Source of the DNA: Bacillota bacterium
GTDB lineage: Bacteria > Bacillota > SHA-98 > UBA4971
Direction of reading: 5' to 3'
DNA: 64,000 nucleotides
Assembly: GCA_024653485.1 (NCBI GenBank)
Contig: JANLFY010000008.1
Span: 62,001-126,000 of the forward strand
Shown: positions 31,800-41,462 of the stretch, piece after piece
Layout of the letters: the number at the start of each line of letters is the position of its first letter
How positions within the stretch are numbered: the first letter of the stretch is position 1
The notes under the pieces: model-generated
Told to the model about the DNA's origin: nothing
Seen by the model: the letters and a program-made list of their open reading frames with translations, nothing else
Database searches by the model: none
Made by a program: the position numbers and the translations under genes

Positions 31800-32264
31800 A
31801 TGGGCGTTTTTTCATCCTTCAGGATAAGTGCCACAGGTCTCGCCGCTGAACGCCTTAGAATGGACGTTATTGCCAACAATATCGCCAACGTCAACACGAC
31901 GCGCACGGAGGACGGGGGGCCTTACAGAAGGCGGCAGGCCGTGTTCCAGGCGCTCGTGACCCGTTTCTGGAGAACTGGCTTCGGGACGAGCGAGCAGCGC
32001 GGCCTTGGCCGGAGGGTGGCCGAGGCGCCCGGTCGGGGTGTGGCGGTCGTGGGAATAGTGGAGGATCCGTCTCCGCCACGCATGGTGTACGATCCCGGCC
32101 ACCCGGACGCGGATGCCCGCGGGTACGTGGCAATGCCCAACGTCGATCCAGTGAGAGAGCTCGTGGACATGATCTCGGCGACGCGGGCTTACGAGGCGAA
32201 CGTCACCGCCCTCAACGCGGCGAAGACGATGGCTATGAGGGCGCTCGAAATAGGCAAGGGATGA
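31800..32264 (+). CDS. flgC: Flagellar basal-body rod protein FlgC
   Basis: FlgC is the second proximal rod protein. It opens with [33 protein letters not shown], the rod-protein motif, and ends with [31 protein letters not shown], the conserved C-terminal rod/hook helix. At 154 aa it is complete. It starts three bases after the flgB stop, so the pair is co-translated. Confidence 0.96.
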   Translation: MGVFSSFRISATGLAAERLRMDVIANNIANVNTTRTEDGGPYRRRQAVFQALVTRFWRTGFGTSEQRGLGRRVAEAPGRGVAVVGIVEDPSPPRMVYDPGHPDADARGYVAMPNVDPVRELVDMISATRAYEANVTALNAAKTMAMRALEIGKG

Positions 32265-32365
32265 TGCTTGTGCGTAAGGCTTGTGCGTGAGATGCGCGGG
32301 CCGTTTCCGTGATGAGGTGCCGGTGTCCTGACGCGAGGCTTCAGCACTAGGGGTGGGGTGGTGTG

Positions 32366-32668
32366 ATGGACATCAAGATCAGCTCGACGCTGCAGAAGAC
32401 GCTGGACGAGCTCGACCGCAGGAGCGCGACGGGAGCCCAGGCGACGCTGGAGGACTTCAAGGAGATGCTGGACGATGCCATCGACACGGTGAACAACCTC
32501 CAGAGGAACGCCGACAAGCTCACCCAAAAGCTCGCCACAGGCGAGCTGAAGGACCTTCACCAGGTCATGATAGCCGTGGAGGAGGTAAACGTCGCCCTGC
32601 AGCTCACGATGCAGATACGTAACAAAATCGTCGAGGCTTACCAAGAAGTCATGAGGATGCAGGTGTAA
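32366..32668 (+). CDS. fliE: Flagellar hook-basal body complex protein FliE
   Basis: FliE links the MS-ring to the proximal rod. The 100-residue protein has the typical helical body and the conserved end LHQVMIAVEEVNVALQLTMQIRNKIVEAYQEVMRMQV. The ATG at 32366 is preceded by GGGGTGGGGTGG. It sits about 100 bases after flgC and three bases before fliF. Confidence 0.95.
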   Translation: MDIKISSTLQKTLDELDRRSATGAQATLEDFKEMLDDAIDTVNNLQRNADKLTQKLATGELKDLHQVMIAVEEVNVALQLTMQIRNKIVEAYQEVMRMQV

Positions 32669-32671
32669 GCG

Positions 32672-34462
32672 ATGGCAGCCATCGGGCAGAACCTTGGGCG
32701 CCAGACGCGCTCGCTGTGGGACCAGATGACGTCAAGCCAGAAGCTCATGGTCCTTCTCGCGATCGCCTTGGGAGTGGTCGCCATGGTGCTTCTCTTGAGC
32801 AGAGCGGGCAAGACCGAAATGGTGCCGCTTTACACCAACCTCTCAGCGAGTGACGCGGCGGACATCGTGACCAAGCTAAGGGAAATGCGTATCCCCTATG
32901 AGCTTTCAGATGGGGGTACTACCGTCAAGGTGCCGTTTTCTGACGTGTACGAGACCCGAATGGACTTGGCCAGTCAAGGCCTTCCCAAGGGAAGCACCGT
33001 TGGATTCGAGATCTTCGACAAGACGACTCTTGGCGTCACGGAGTTTACTCAGAAGATGAACTACCGGAGGGCGCTCCAGGGAGAGCTCACCCGCACGATA
33101 ATGCAGCTTCGCGAGGTCGAGGACGCACGGGTCCACATCGCCATTCCGGAGCCGGAGTTGTACACCGACGAAAAGAAGCCGCCGACGGCCTCGGTGATGT
33201 TGAAGCTGCGTAGCGGGGCGACGCTGACCAAAGGACAGGTGCAGGGGATCGTGAGGCTGGTGTCGTCGAGCGTGGAAGGGCTGACTCCCGGCAACGTGAC
33301 GGTGCTCGATGTGGACGGCAACATTCTTTACGCTGCCAGCGAGGATTCCGAAACAGGAGTGATCGCGTCCCTTTCCGTGAGCCAGCTAGAGGCAAAGAGG
33401 GCGTACGAGAAGGAGCTTCAGAAGAGCGTCGAGACCATGCTCACCGAGGTGCTCGGCCCGAGGAAGGTCGTCGTGCGCGTGAGCGCGGAGATCAACTTCG
33501 ATCGCAGGGAGCAGAACAGCGAGCTCTTCCAGCCCACACCCACGGGGCTTGGGGTGATCCGCGAACAAACGAAGGTGCACGAGGTTCGTTCCACTGCGTC
33601 CGACCCGGCCTCGGGGATACCGGGGACCGGATCCAACGTAGACACTCTGGACGCGGTGGTCGCGCAGGGCAACTCGATCTCGGGAGCGCCGGCTGGGACG
33701 GTTGCTCAGGCTTCCAACGGCGGTGAGCGCCTCGACGTTGCCGCGACGGCACAGATGACAGGCGAGCCAGACCAGGGCACGGCACAGGCCGCCGCCAACG
33801 TGGCGGCGGAAGGCGTCTACCGCACCGGGGCAGGCCAGGCGGAGACGAGCGGCGAGGAGAGGTCGGAGGAGACTACCCGTTACGAGATATCCCGGGTCGT
33901 CGAGCACACCATCAAGGCGCCCGGCGAAGTGCGAAGGCTCTCGGTCGCGGCCATAGTCGCATCCCCCTTGAGTGACAATCAGCTTCAAGCCATCACGAGG
34001 TCCATCGGGGCGGCGGTGGGGATCGACCCCGGCAGAGGTGATTCGCTCATCGTCGAAGCCATGGAATTCGGGGCGCCATTGACACCTGAGGCTGAGGAAG
34101 CATCCACCGCGGGGGCGGGGAGGATCGAAGGGCCTCCGAACGTGGGAGAAGTCTTGCTGGCCAACATGGAATACGTGCTAGCAGGGATAATCGCGCTCTT
34201 CCTGGTAGGGCTCGTGATTTCAGTGGTCCGCCAAAGAACCTTCGAGAGACCAGTGGCGGTGCCGGTGCAGGCGGCCACACCCCTTCCCATCGCCTCGGAG
34301 GGCGCGCCTGCTGCGCCTGTAGCCGCGGCGCAAGAATCAGGACAGGGGGAAAGACAGGGGGACGCCGGCAGGCTGGTGAAGGAGCTCCCGGCGCGTCCTG
34401 CTCCCGCGGCAGAAACGGCAGCGAGGGTGATATCCGGATGGATGGACGAGGACAAGAGGTGA
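32672..34462 (+). CDS. fliF: Flagellar MS-ring protein FliF
   Basis: FliF forms the membrane-embedded MS-ring, the base on which the motor is built. A first membrane helix (MVLLAIALGVVAMVLLL, about residues 25-45) leads into the YscJ-like ring domain (VPLYTNLSASDAADIVTKL; FTQKMNYRRALQGELTRTI). A periplasmic domain with low-complexity inserts follows, then a second helix (LAGIIALFLVGLVISVV, about 495-515). The cytoplasmic tail ending RVISGWMDEDKR should bind FliG. Length (596 aa) is slightly above average because of Ala/Gly/Thr-rich stretches at about 340-400 and in the tail. Confidence 0.96.
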   Translation: MAAIGQNLGRQTRSLWDQMTSSQKLMVLLAIALGVVAMVLLLSRAGKTEMVPLYTNLSASDAADIVTKLREMRIPYELSDGGTTVKVPFSDVYETRMDLASQGLPKGSTVGFEIFDKTTLGVTEFTQKMNYRRALQGELTRTIMQLREVEDARVHIAIPEPELYTDEKKPPTASVMLKLRSGATLTKGQVQGIVRLVSSSVEGLTPGNVTVLDVDGNILYAASEDSETGVIASLSVSQLEAKRAYEKELQKSVETMLTEVLGPRKVVVRVSAEINFDRREQNSELFQPTPTGLGVIREQTKVHEVRSTASDPASGIPGTGSNVDTLDAVVAQGNSISGAPAGTVAQASNGGERLDVAATAQMTGEPDQGTAQAAANVAAEGVYRTGAGQAETSGEERSEETTRYEISRVVEHTIKAPGEVRRLSVAAIVASPLSDNQLQAITRSIGAAVGIDPGRGDSLIVEAMEFGAPLTPEAEEASTAGAGRIEGPPNVGEVLLANMEYVLAGIIALFLVGLVISVVRQRTFERPVAVPVQAATPLPIASEGAPAAPVAAAQESGQGERQGDAGRLVKELPARPAPAAETAARVISGWMDEDKR

Positions 34463-34468
34463 CCGGCC

Positions 34469-35476
34469 TTGGCACCATCCATTGAACTCAGTGGAAAGAG
34501 AAAGGCGGCCATAGCTCTCGTGAGCCTGGGGTCCGAGATGTCGGCGGAGGTATTCAAGTACCTCGACGAGGCAAAGATCGAGCAACTTACCCTTGAGATC
34601 GCGGGCCTGGGCAGTGTTCCTTACGAAACCCGCAAGCAGGTGTTGGAGGAGTTCTACGAGAGGTGCGAAGCACAGGAGTTCGCAACGGGCGGCGTGGAGT
34701 ACGTAAGGCAAGTTCTGGAGCGGGCGCTCGGCGCCCACCGTGCTTCCGAGATCATCGACAGGATCACGGCTGCTCTTCAGGAGAAGCCTTTCAGCTTCGC
34801 GCGTCAGATAGACCCGGCCCAGCTCGTGAACTTCATCGAAAACGAGCACCCTCAGACCATAGCCCTGATCCTGGCCTATCTCCGTCCCGAGCAGTCGGCG
34901 GCGGTGCTCTCCGCTCTACCCGAAGGGCTTCAAACAGAAGTAGCCGTGCGGCTTGCTGAGATGGACAGGACGTCCCCCGAGGTCGTCGCGGAGGTGGAGA
35001 GGGTCCTGGAGAATAGGCTCTACGCCATAGGAGGCCAGAGCTACAACTTCGCGGGTGGGACGAAGGCGCTGGTGGACGTGTTGAACCGTGTGGACAGGGC
35101 TACCGAGAAGACCATACTCGAAGAATTGGAGGAGCAGAACCCGGCGCTCGCAGAGGAAGTCAAGAACCTCATGTTCGTGTTCGAGGACATCACACTCCTC
35201 GATGACCGGGCGATCCAGACCTTCCTCAAGGAGGTCGACACGAAGGACCTCGCCCTAGCGCTGAAGGCCTCGAGCGACGAGGTCAAGAAGAGGATCTTCA
35301 GCAACATGTCGGAGCGCGCCGCTGAGATGCTGCGGGAGGACATGGAGTTCATGGGCCCGGTCCGCTTGAGGGTTGTGGAAGAGGCTCAGCAACGCATAGT
35401 GACCGTCATCCGCAGGCTGGAGGAAGCGGGGGACATCGTCATCGCGAGAGGTACGGAGGACGAGGTGCTTGTCTAG
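34469..35476 (+). CDS. fliG: Flagellar motor switch protein FliG
   Basis: FliG is the C-ring subunit that receives torque from the stator. It has the N-terminal FliF-binding part (KRKAAIALVSLGSEMSAEVFKYL), the middle EHPQTIALILAYL motif (the EHPQ that contacts FliM), and the C-terminal torque helix LALALKASSDEVKKRIFSNMSERAAEMLREDMEFMGPVRL with its charged residues. At 335 aa it is complete. The start codon is TTG just after fliF; its 3' end overlaps fliH. Confidence 0.96.
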   Translation: MAPSIELSGKRKAAIALVSLGSEMSAEVFKYLDEAKIEQLTLEIAGLGSVPYETRKQVLEEFYERCEAQEFATGGVEYVRQVLERALGAHRASEIIDRITAALQEKPFSFARQIDPAQLVNFIENEHPQTIALILAYLRPEQSAAVLSALPEGLQTEVAVRLAEMDRTSPEVVAEVERVLENRLYAIGGQSYNFAGGTKALVDVLNRVDRATEKTILEELEEQNPALAEEVKNLMFVFEDITLLDDRAIQTFLKEVDTKDLALALKASSDEVKKRIFSNMSERAAEMLREDMEFMGPVRLRVVEEAQQRIVTVIRRLEEAGDIVIARGTEDEVLV

Positions 35477-36212
35477 GATCATCAAGGCACAGGAGTTGCG
35501 TGGCAACCCCGCGCTCGTGGGAAAGGGACCGCTTGAGGCGATCCTTGCCGCGCTTCCCGACGAGGCGGTCCCAATCAGGGGCGGTGCAGGCGGATCGTTG
35601 GGACAGGGAGGCGATCCGGCCGCGCTTGCCCGCTCCATCATCGAGCAGGCGGAACGGGCCGCCAAGGCTCGACTTGATGAGGCGACTGGGGAGAGCGCAC
35701 GGATTCTCAAGGAAGCCTACGAAAGAGGCTACGAAGACGGGCGTGCCGAAGCCACCGCCAAAGTGATGGAGCGCGCGAGGGAGTTCCTGGAGTACCTGGA
35801 GTCCCTTGCGCGTGGGGTGGCCGAGGCCGCGGAGGACGCCGTGAGAGCGGCGGAGGACACCGTGGCGGATCTCGCGATCGAGGTGGCGGAGAAGATCTTG
35901 AGGCACGAGGTGTCCGTCGACGGGTCCGTGGTCCTGGAGATGGTCAGGGAGTCTGTCGAGAAGGCGAAGGCCGGAGGGTCCGTCAGAATCAGAGTGAGCG
36001 CGTGGGACCTGGAACGAGTCAAGGATTTCCGTGAAGAGCTTATCAGGATGGCAGACGACGTGGAAGCCATCGAGATCATTGAAGATCCCAGGGTAGAACC
36101 GGGCGGGTGTATCGTGGACACGGAGTTCGGGTCGGTGGACGCAAGGCTTGGAACGCAGCTGCGCGAGATCAGGAGGGCTTTCTTTGGCAACGGCGACGCC
36201 AATGGCAACTGA
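35469..36212 (+). CDS. fliH: Flagellar export ATPase regulator FliH
   Basis: FliH binds and controls the export ATPase FliI and docks it to the C-ring. The protein has a long helical middle (IIEQAERAAKARLDEATGESARILKEAYERGYEDGRAEA) and the C-terminal FliH/HrpE domain with LAIEVAEKILRHEV and EDPRVEPGGCIVDTEFGSVDARLGTQL. It starts with TTG overlapping the fliG stop by 8 bases, so translation is coupled. Length (247 aa) is normal. Confidence 0.92.
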   Translation: MSRIIKAQELRGNPALVGKGPLEAILAALPDEAVPIRGGAGGSLGQGGDPAALARSIIEQAERAAKARLDEATGESARILKEAYERGYEDGRAEATAKVMERAREFLEYLESLARGVAEAAEDAVRAAEDTVADLAIEVAEKILRHEVSVDGSVVLEMVRESVEKAKAGGSVRIRVSAWDLERVKDFREELIRMADDVEAIEIIEDPRVEPGGCIVDTEFGSVDARLGTQLREIRRAFFGNGDANGN

Positions 36213-37617
36213 GATCCCGACGCCCTACCGTGTATGCTACGGCACGTCTCGCCGGGAGGGGCTACACCGAAATGGGTTTCAGGGGAACGGGCGCGGCCCC
36301 GCGACGAACCTTGACGTGTCGAGGTTCCGGAGCGCCATGAGGGCTTGTGACCCGTTGCGGGTGAGCGGAAGGGTAGTGCAGGTCATAGGGCTCGTGGTGG
36401 AGTCCATGGGCCCGCCAGCGCATGTGGGCGAGATCTGCCGGATATACACGCGGGGCCAGAGGGCGCCGATCCACGCTGAGGTCGTGGGATTCCGGGAAGG
36501 CAAGACCCTCCTGATGGTTCTCGGCGACAGGAACGGCATCGAGCCCGGAAGCGAGGTCGTGGCGAGCGGAAGGGAGGCCGTGGCGCCGGTGGGCGAGGGG
36601 CTCTTAGGGCGTGTAATCGATGCCTTCGGACGGCCGCTCGACGGCAAGCCGCCCATCAGGATCGAAGCGGAATACCCCCTGTTCAACGCGCCTCCAGCCC
36701 CGCTGGAACGCGCCAGGATCTTGGAACCTCTCGCCCTCGGCGTGCGGGCCGTGGATGCGGCAATCACGTGCGGCAAGGGGCAGAGGCTCGGGATATTCGC
36801 CGGGAGCGGCGTCGGCAAGAGCACACTGCTGGGGATGTTCGCCAGGAACACCTCCGCGGACGCGAACGTGATAGCGCTCGTCGGCGAGAGAGGCCGCGAG
36901 GTCCGCGAGTTCATAGAGAAGGACCTGGGCCCCGAGGGTCTCAGGCGGTCGGTCGTGGTCGTGGCCACGTCAGACCAGGCAAGCCTCGTGCGGCTGAAAG
37001 GGGCTTTCCTCGCGACGGCCATTGCGGAATACTTCCGCGACACCGGGCGCGATGTGCTCCTTATCATGGATTCCCTTACCCGCCTCGCCATGGCGCAACG
37101 GGAGGTGGGACTCGCCATTGGGGAACCGCCCACCACGCGGGGGTACACGCCGTCGGTGTTCTCAATGATGCCGCGCCTGCTGGAACGAGCGGGGAACTCG
37201 TCGTCTGGAAGCATCACAGGACTTTACGCGGTGCTGGTCGAGGCGGATGACATGAACGAGCCCATAGCCGACGCGGCGCGGAGCATTCTCGACGGCCACA
37301 TAGTCCTTGCGCGGGAGCTTGCCGCCATGAACCACTACCCAGCCGTGGACGTGCTGGCGAGTGTGAGCAGGGTGATGTCAGACGTCGCGGACCAAGCGCA
37401 CGTCAAGGCTGCCGCGAGGATGCGGGAGGCGCTCAGCATCTATAAGGAAGCGGCGGACCTCATAAACATCGGAGCCTACGTGCCTGGCACTAACCCGAAG
37501 ATCGACTGGGCCAAGACGATGATCGACACCATAAACGCATTCCTCAAACAGGGGATCAACGAGAAGGCGGACTACGGAGAGACCGTGTCCAGGCTGCGGA
37601 GCATGTTCGGATCATGA
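36184..37617 (+). CDS. fliI: Flagellum-specific export ATPase FliI
   Basis: FliI is the hexameric ATPase that energises unfolding and entry of flagellar substrates. It is related to F1-beta and carries Walker A (FAGSGVGKSTLLGMFAR), ALVGERGREVREFIEKD, Walker B (VLLIMDSLTRLAMAQREVGLA) and the signature PPTTRGYTPSVFSMMPRLLER. The TTG at 36184 is chosen because AGGAGGG lies six bases upstream, inside fliH; ATG 36202 lacks a ribosome site. The overlap with fliH suggests stoichiometric coupling of the two partners. Confidence 0.95.
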   Translation: MATATPMATEIPTPYRVCYGTSRREGLHRNGFQGNGRGPATNLDVSRFRSAMRACDPLRVSGRVVQVIGLVVESMGPPAHVGEICRIYTRGQRAPIHAEVVGFREGKTLLMVLGDRNGIEPGSEVVASGREAVAPVGEGLLGRVIDAFGRPLDGKPPIRIEAEYPLFNAPPAPLERARILEPLALGVRAVDAAITCGKGQRLGIFAGSGVGKSTLLGMFARNTSADANVIALVGERGREVREFIEKDLGPEGLRRSVVVVATSDQASLVRLKGAFLATAIAEYFRDTGRDVLLIMDSLTRLAMAQREVGLAIGEPPTTRGYTPSVFSMMPRLLERAGNSSSGSITGLYAVLVEADDMNEPIADAARSILDGHIVLARELAAMNHYPAVDVLASVSRVMSDVADQAHVKAAARMREALSIYKEAADLINIGAYVPGTNPKIDWAKTMIDTINAFLKQGINEKADYGETVSRLRSMFGS

Positions 37618-38117
37618 AAAGGTTCAGGTTTCGCCTGGAGAAGCTGCTCGAGGTGAGGCGGCTGAGAGAAAACGCCCTCCAGCAGGACCTGGCGCGGGCC
37701 CAGGAGGCGCTCCGGCGAGAGAAAGGCGTGCTCGAAACGCTGGGGGCGGCGCGCGGCGCGACCCTTGAAGCCCTACGGGCGAACGTGTGCGGCACCCTGA
37801 ATGTCCAGGATATCGCTGCTTACTACCGTTACCTTGGGTTCCTGGCCCACCGAATCGAGGAACAACGGGCGGTCGTGGAGCGCGCGGCCCGGGAGGAGGC
37901 CGCGAAAAGGGACGCGCTCATCGCGGCGAGACGCAGGCGCAAGGTCGTCGAGAAGCTTAGGGAACGGGCGTACGCGCGCTACCGCGAGGGCATCCTCCGG
38001 GAAGAGCAAGCGTTCCTCGACGAGGTGGGATCCATGAGATACGCTCGGAAAGGAGGTGAAGACTTGAGTGGAAACGTCCTTTTCCGTGCGCTTGGACCTG
38101 GTGAAGGCGACAGCTGA
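37614..38117 (+). CDS. fliJ: Flagellar export chaperone FliJ
   Basis: FliJ is the coiled-coil stalk of the export ATPase. The 167-residue protein begins KRFRFRLEKLLEVRRLRENALQQDLARAQ and is almost wholly predicted helix with heptad-like Arg/Glu/Leu patterns, typical of the family. It starts in an ATGA overlap with fliI, and its last 50 bases overlap the start of the fliK-like gene in another frame. Confidence 0.88.
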   Translation: MKRFRFRLEKLLEVRRLRENALQQDLARAQEALRREKGVLETLGAARGATLEALRANVCGTLNVQDIAAYYRYLGFLAHRIEEQRAVVERAAREEAAKRDALIAARRRRKVVEKLRERAYARYREGILREEQAFLDEVGSMRYARKGGEDLSGNVLFRALGPGEGDS

Positions 38118-40896
38118 CATTTGCCAAGCCGGCGCGGGAGGGGTTCGAACTGTCGGGGCTGCACTTTCAGAGACGGACTCGGGAGGCTGCGGCGCTGACT
38201 TCCGGGCAGAGCTTGCCTTGCGTATTGGGGCGGCAAACGCGAACGGCTCAAGGCCCTGGACGCACGTTGATGCGGGTGACCCTGTCCCTGCGGGGACTGT
38301 TGCGGTAGGCGACCCCGGGGCCATCGCCGAGCGAAGCGTGTACGAAGCCCACGAGGTCGTCCGGATCGGCGAGACTGACTTGGCCGAGGAGACGGTGGAG
38401 GCGGGCAAACCGAGCGAGGGTGGCAAGCCCGGTGAGGCGGGCGAGACGGGCAGCGTCGGGAGAACGGATAGCACCGGGCTAAGGGACGAGCAGGGGGATG
38501 CCTTTTCTCAATGCGACGCACGGGCGATTCGCCGCACCAAGAGTTGCTGCTCGGATGGCGCGGGTCGCGCTCCCTGCGAAGAGTCCTCCGCCTCCGTGTC
38601 CAGGCTTGTGGCGGCACACGGCCTCTTGGCCGCCCAGGGTGGTGCCCAGGCTCAGGTGGAGGGAAACCCCGCGGACGCGAAACCCATGGAGGCGATTACG
38701 GCGCCTGCGGCGACGACTGCCGCCGATGCGCTGACACTGAGCGGGGGTGTGGTCCGTGACACGGGTAGGGTTTCCGAGGCAGTAGGCCTGCCCGAGCACG
38801 GCGGCGCAAGCTCCGTGCGGCGGGGTGGTGCCGTGAGCCCAGAGAACACGCGGATGGAGCTGGCGCCAGGGGCATCAGCGCGCAACCGCAAAGCTGAGCG
38901 AGCGGCTGCGCAGGATGGGCCCGCGCCGGCGGAACGCGCGCATGCGCGCCGGGCGAGGCAACCGCTGCCAAACGGCGTACGGACGGCGGAAGAGTGGGGC
39001 CAGGTAGAGAAGAGAGACAGACTGGGGGCCGGAGGCTATGAGAAGGTCTTCGCTCTGAAGACCAGCGCGTCGGGGGCAATGCAAGTGCCGGTGACTCCTT
39101 GCGAACTGGCGGACGAGGTTGAGATGAGCCTCGCTCCGGCGGAGCCATTGCGTGACGGATCTCGATCGACGTCGACGCCTCGACCGGGCGAGTCTGGGGA
39201 GGGTGGCGCACCGGTTGACCACGCGGCCGGGGGCGCGTCCGCGAGCGGGAAGCGGGGGGCGGCGCCCGACATCCTTGCCGATTTTCGCGGAACAGGAAGC
39301 ATCGAGGGCCATGTCCGAGTCCTGGGCAAAGACTGGGGGCGCCGCGACGCGGCGGTCGCTTGCCGTGGCGGCGAGACGGTGCACCGGACCCCTAGGCTCG
39401 AGGATTCCAAGGTTGTGGGCATGACGGGGAGCGAGGTGTCCCGTACTGAAGGATGCCCGCCCGACGGAGCGGACCACGTAGTGCTCGAGATGGCTCCAGG
39501 GGAAGACTCGGAGGCGCGGCCATCCTCGGCGCATGCGTGTGATCTTCCAGCACAGGCGAGGATGGGGAGGCCAGAATGGACAGACAGCATCTCCGCATCG
39601 GAACCTGCCTCGGAAGCGCCCTCGGAACCGGCCTTGGAACAGGCCTTGGAACCTCGACCTAAGGGACTCGAGGCACCCCTCGATGCGGATCGGTCGAATC
39701 TCGGGGTGAAGTCCGCGTTCATTGTCCGCAGCGAAAGTTCGGTCGAGCGAACGTCCGTGGCCGTGGGCGTGAGCAAGGGCGCCGTCCCCCGTGTGGGGTC
39801 TGCCCAAGTGAGGTGCGAGGTGACCAGCCAGTCGCCACGAGGACAAGACGCGGCGATCTCCGGTTCGCATGTTGACGTTCTGGCAGAAGGCGGGACGATG
39901 CTTGAGTCGGCGGTGGGCACACCGGTAGGTCTCTCGCTAGAGAGTCGTTCAGAGGCCGACACGCAGCCTAGAGGCGCCGCCATCATACCGGTCGAGACCA
40001 ATGTGAGGCTAGGCTCGCACGGTGACGATGGCGATGCGTCCACAAGACAGGCGGGCATTCCTCTCGAAGGCGGTGTGAATAGTCCTCCGGAGGCCCGCTC
40101 CGGACGACCGCTCGGGATTCGCGTGCCGAAGGCTGGGTCGCAGGTCACCGGCCGAACCCTTGTGGCTCAAGCGGAGAAGAAGGCGGACACCCAGGCGCCG
40201 GCTCAGACGCGGTTCGCCGTCGGATGCCCGGAGTCCCCGCGAACGCCCGTCAGAGAGCGGGTGGCCGGGTCAAGCGGGAGGACAGGTGGCGCGACGACGC
40301 GATGGGCCGCGGAGAACGAGAAAGCCGAACCCGTATCAGAAAAGCCTTTCGCCGCGGAATGCGGGATGTCCGAACCCCGCCCTCTCCACGGAAGAGCAGA
40401 GATGCCTCCGATGCCGGGAGATCGTGGGATGCCCGAGCGCGCGGTGCCCATCACGGCCCGAGCGGTGGTCGATCAGATCGTCAGAAGGGCGGAGATACGG
40501 CTCGGAAGATCTGAAGCGGAGATGGTCATAGACCTAAAACCCGATGTCTTGGGGAGGGTCCACCTCCGCATAACCGCTGAACCCGGACGAATCGTGGCAC
40601 AGATCAGGGCCGAGAACTCGATTACGAGGCAGCTCATCGAAGCCGGATTAGGTGACCTGAAGGTAGCCCTTGCTGAGCGAGGTCTGGACCTCGGGAGCGT
40701 CACCATTTCTGGGGGCTTCGGAGCCGGGATCGCTTGGGACGGGTCGAGGTCGAGGTGGGCGGAGGGCGGCGCGGGGCGTGGCGAATCGGGGGCCGCCCAG
40801 GGAGGCGAGAGAGCAGACTCGCTGCGCGCCGTAGGTCAGTTCGCTGTAGCGCGGCCGTTCCACGGGGCGGCGCACATAGTGGATTGCGTGGCGTAG
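38068..40896 (+). CDS. fliK: Flagellar hook-length control protein FliK, unusually long
   Basis: FliK measures hook length and switches export specificity. Only the C-terminal domain (about residues 795-895) is conserved: VVDQIVRRAEIRLGRSEAEMVIDLKPDVLGRVHLRI, then IVAQIRAENSITRQLIEAGLGDLKVALAERGLDLGSVTI, the Flg_hook signature. The preceding 790 residues are low-complexity Ala/Gly/Glu/Ser/Arg sequence with small local repeats (for example SEPASEAPSEPALEQALEP). The total of 942 aa is about twice a typical FliK. The GTG at 38068 has AAAGGAGGTGA upstream. Codon use keeps the high-GC third-position bias of real genes throughout, so I regard the long frame as genuine. Confidence 0.85.
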   Translation: METSFSVRLDLVKATADICQAGAGGVRTVGAALSETDSGGCGADFRAELALRIGAANANGSRPWTHVDAGDPVPAGTVAVGDPGAIAERSVYEAHEVVRIGETDLAEETVEAGKPSEGGKPGEAGETGSVGRTDSTGLRDEQGDAFSQCDARAIRRTKSCCSDGAGRAPCEESSASVSRLVAAHGLLAAQGGAQAQVEGNPADAKPMEAITAPAATTAADALTLSGGVVRDTGRVSEAVGLPEHGGASSVRRGGAVSPENTRMELAPGASARNRKAERAAAQDGPAPAERAHARRARQPLPNGVRTAEEWGQVEKRDRLGAGGYEKVFALKTSASGAMQVPVTPCELADEVEMSLAPAEPLRDGSRSTSTPRPGESGEGGAPVDHAAGGASASGKRGAAPDILADFRGTGSIEGHVRVLGKDWGRRDAAVACRGGETVHRTPRLEDSKVVGMTGSEVSRTEGCPPDGADHVVLEMAPGEDSEARPSSAHACDLPAQARMGRPEWTDSISASEPASEAPSEPALEQALEPRPKGLEAPLDADRSNLGVKSAFIVRSESSVERTSVAVGVSKGAVPRVGSAQVRCEVTSQSPRGQDAAISGSHVDVLAEGGTMLESAVGTPVGLSLESRSEADTQPRGAAIIPVETNVRLGSHGDDGDASTRQAGIPLEGGVNSPPEARSGRPLGIRVPKAGSQVTGRTLVAQAEKKADTQAPAQTRFAVGCPESPRTPVRERVAGSSGRTGGATTRWAAENEKAEPVSEKPFAAECGMSEPRPLHGRAEMPPMPGDRGMPERAVPITARAVVDQIVRRAEIRLGRSEAEMVIDLKPDVLGRVHLRITAEPGRIVAQIRAENSITRQLIEAGLGDLKVALAERGLDLGSVTISGGFGAGIAWDGSRSRWAEGGAGRGESGAAQGGERADSLRAVGQFAVARPFHGAAHIVDCVA

Positions 40897-41039
40897 GGCT
40901 CCGCCAGCTGACGCCCGGGGCTGACCGCGCACCCGTGACAGGGGCCGGCTGGGCTGGCAGGGTTAGTTGGGCAGGCTGCGGCGGGCCGGGCGGACCGCGG
41001 CGGGAAGCTTCGTATTCCTGAGGAAAGGAGGGAAAGCCA

Positions 41040-41450
41040 GTGAATATCCGAGCGACATCCGGGGCAGGCGCGCAAGCGTCGCCGACGAGCGCCGCTGAGA
41101 AGGGCGACAGTAGAACGGAGCTCGGCAAGGACGCGTTTCTGAAACTGCTCCTCACCGAGCTGCGATACCAGGATGCGTTCAAGCCGGTGGATGACAGAGA
41201 GATGATCGCGCAAATGGCTCAGTTCTCCACGCTCGAGCAGATGCAGAACCTGAGTGTGGCCATGGAGGGCCTCGCGAAGATGCAGCACGCCACTCAGGCT
41301 GCGGCGCTCATCGGTAAGAAGGTCACGGCCGCGGTGGACGAAGGGGTCGTTACCGGCACGGTTTCCGGCGTGAGGTTCAGAGACGGCGTCGCGTACCTCG
41401 TTGTGGAGGGGAAAGAAGTTCTCGTGACCGATGTGAGCGAGATCGCGTGA
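41040..41450 (+). CDS. flgD: Flagellar hook assembly scaffold FlgD (short form)
   Basis: FlgD caps the growing hook and guides FlgE polymerisation. The N-terminal motif LGKDAFLKLLLTELRYQDAFKPVDDREMIAQMAQFSTLEQMQNL is diagnostic. At 136 aa it is a short FlgD that lacks the C-terminal FLG-ig and tudor-like domains of the enterobacterial protein, as in Bacillus and clostridia. The GTG start follows AGGAAAGGAGGG. Confidence 0.94.
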   Translation: MNIRATSGAGAQASPTSAAEKGDSRTELGKDAFLKLLLTELRYQDAFKPVDDREMIAQMAQFSTLEQMQNLSVAMEGLAKMQHATQAAALIGKKVTAAVDEGVVTGTVSGVRFRDGVAYLVVEGKEVLVTDVSEIA

Positions 41451-41462
41451 GCGCGAGGGACG

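Noticed and set aside
38875-40148. Long minus-strand frames opposite fliK
   Set aside because: They are antisense shadows: no ribosome site, no conserved motif, and they match the third-position GC bias of fliK in mirror.
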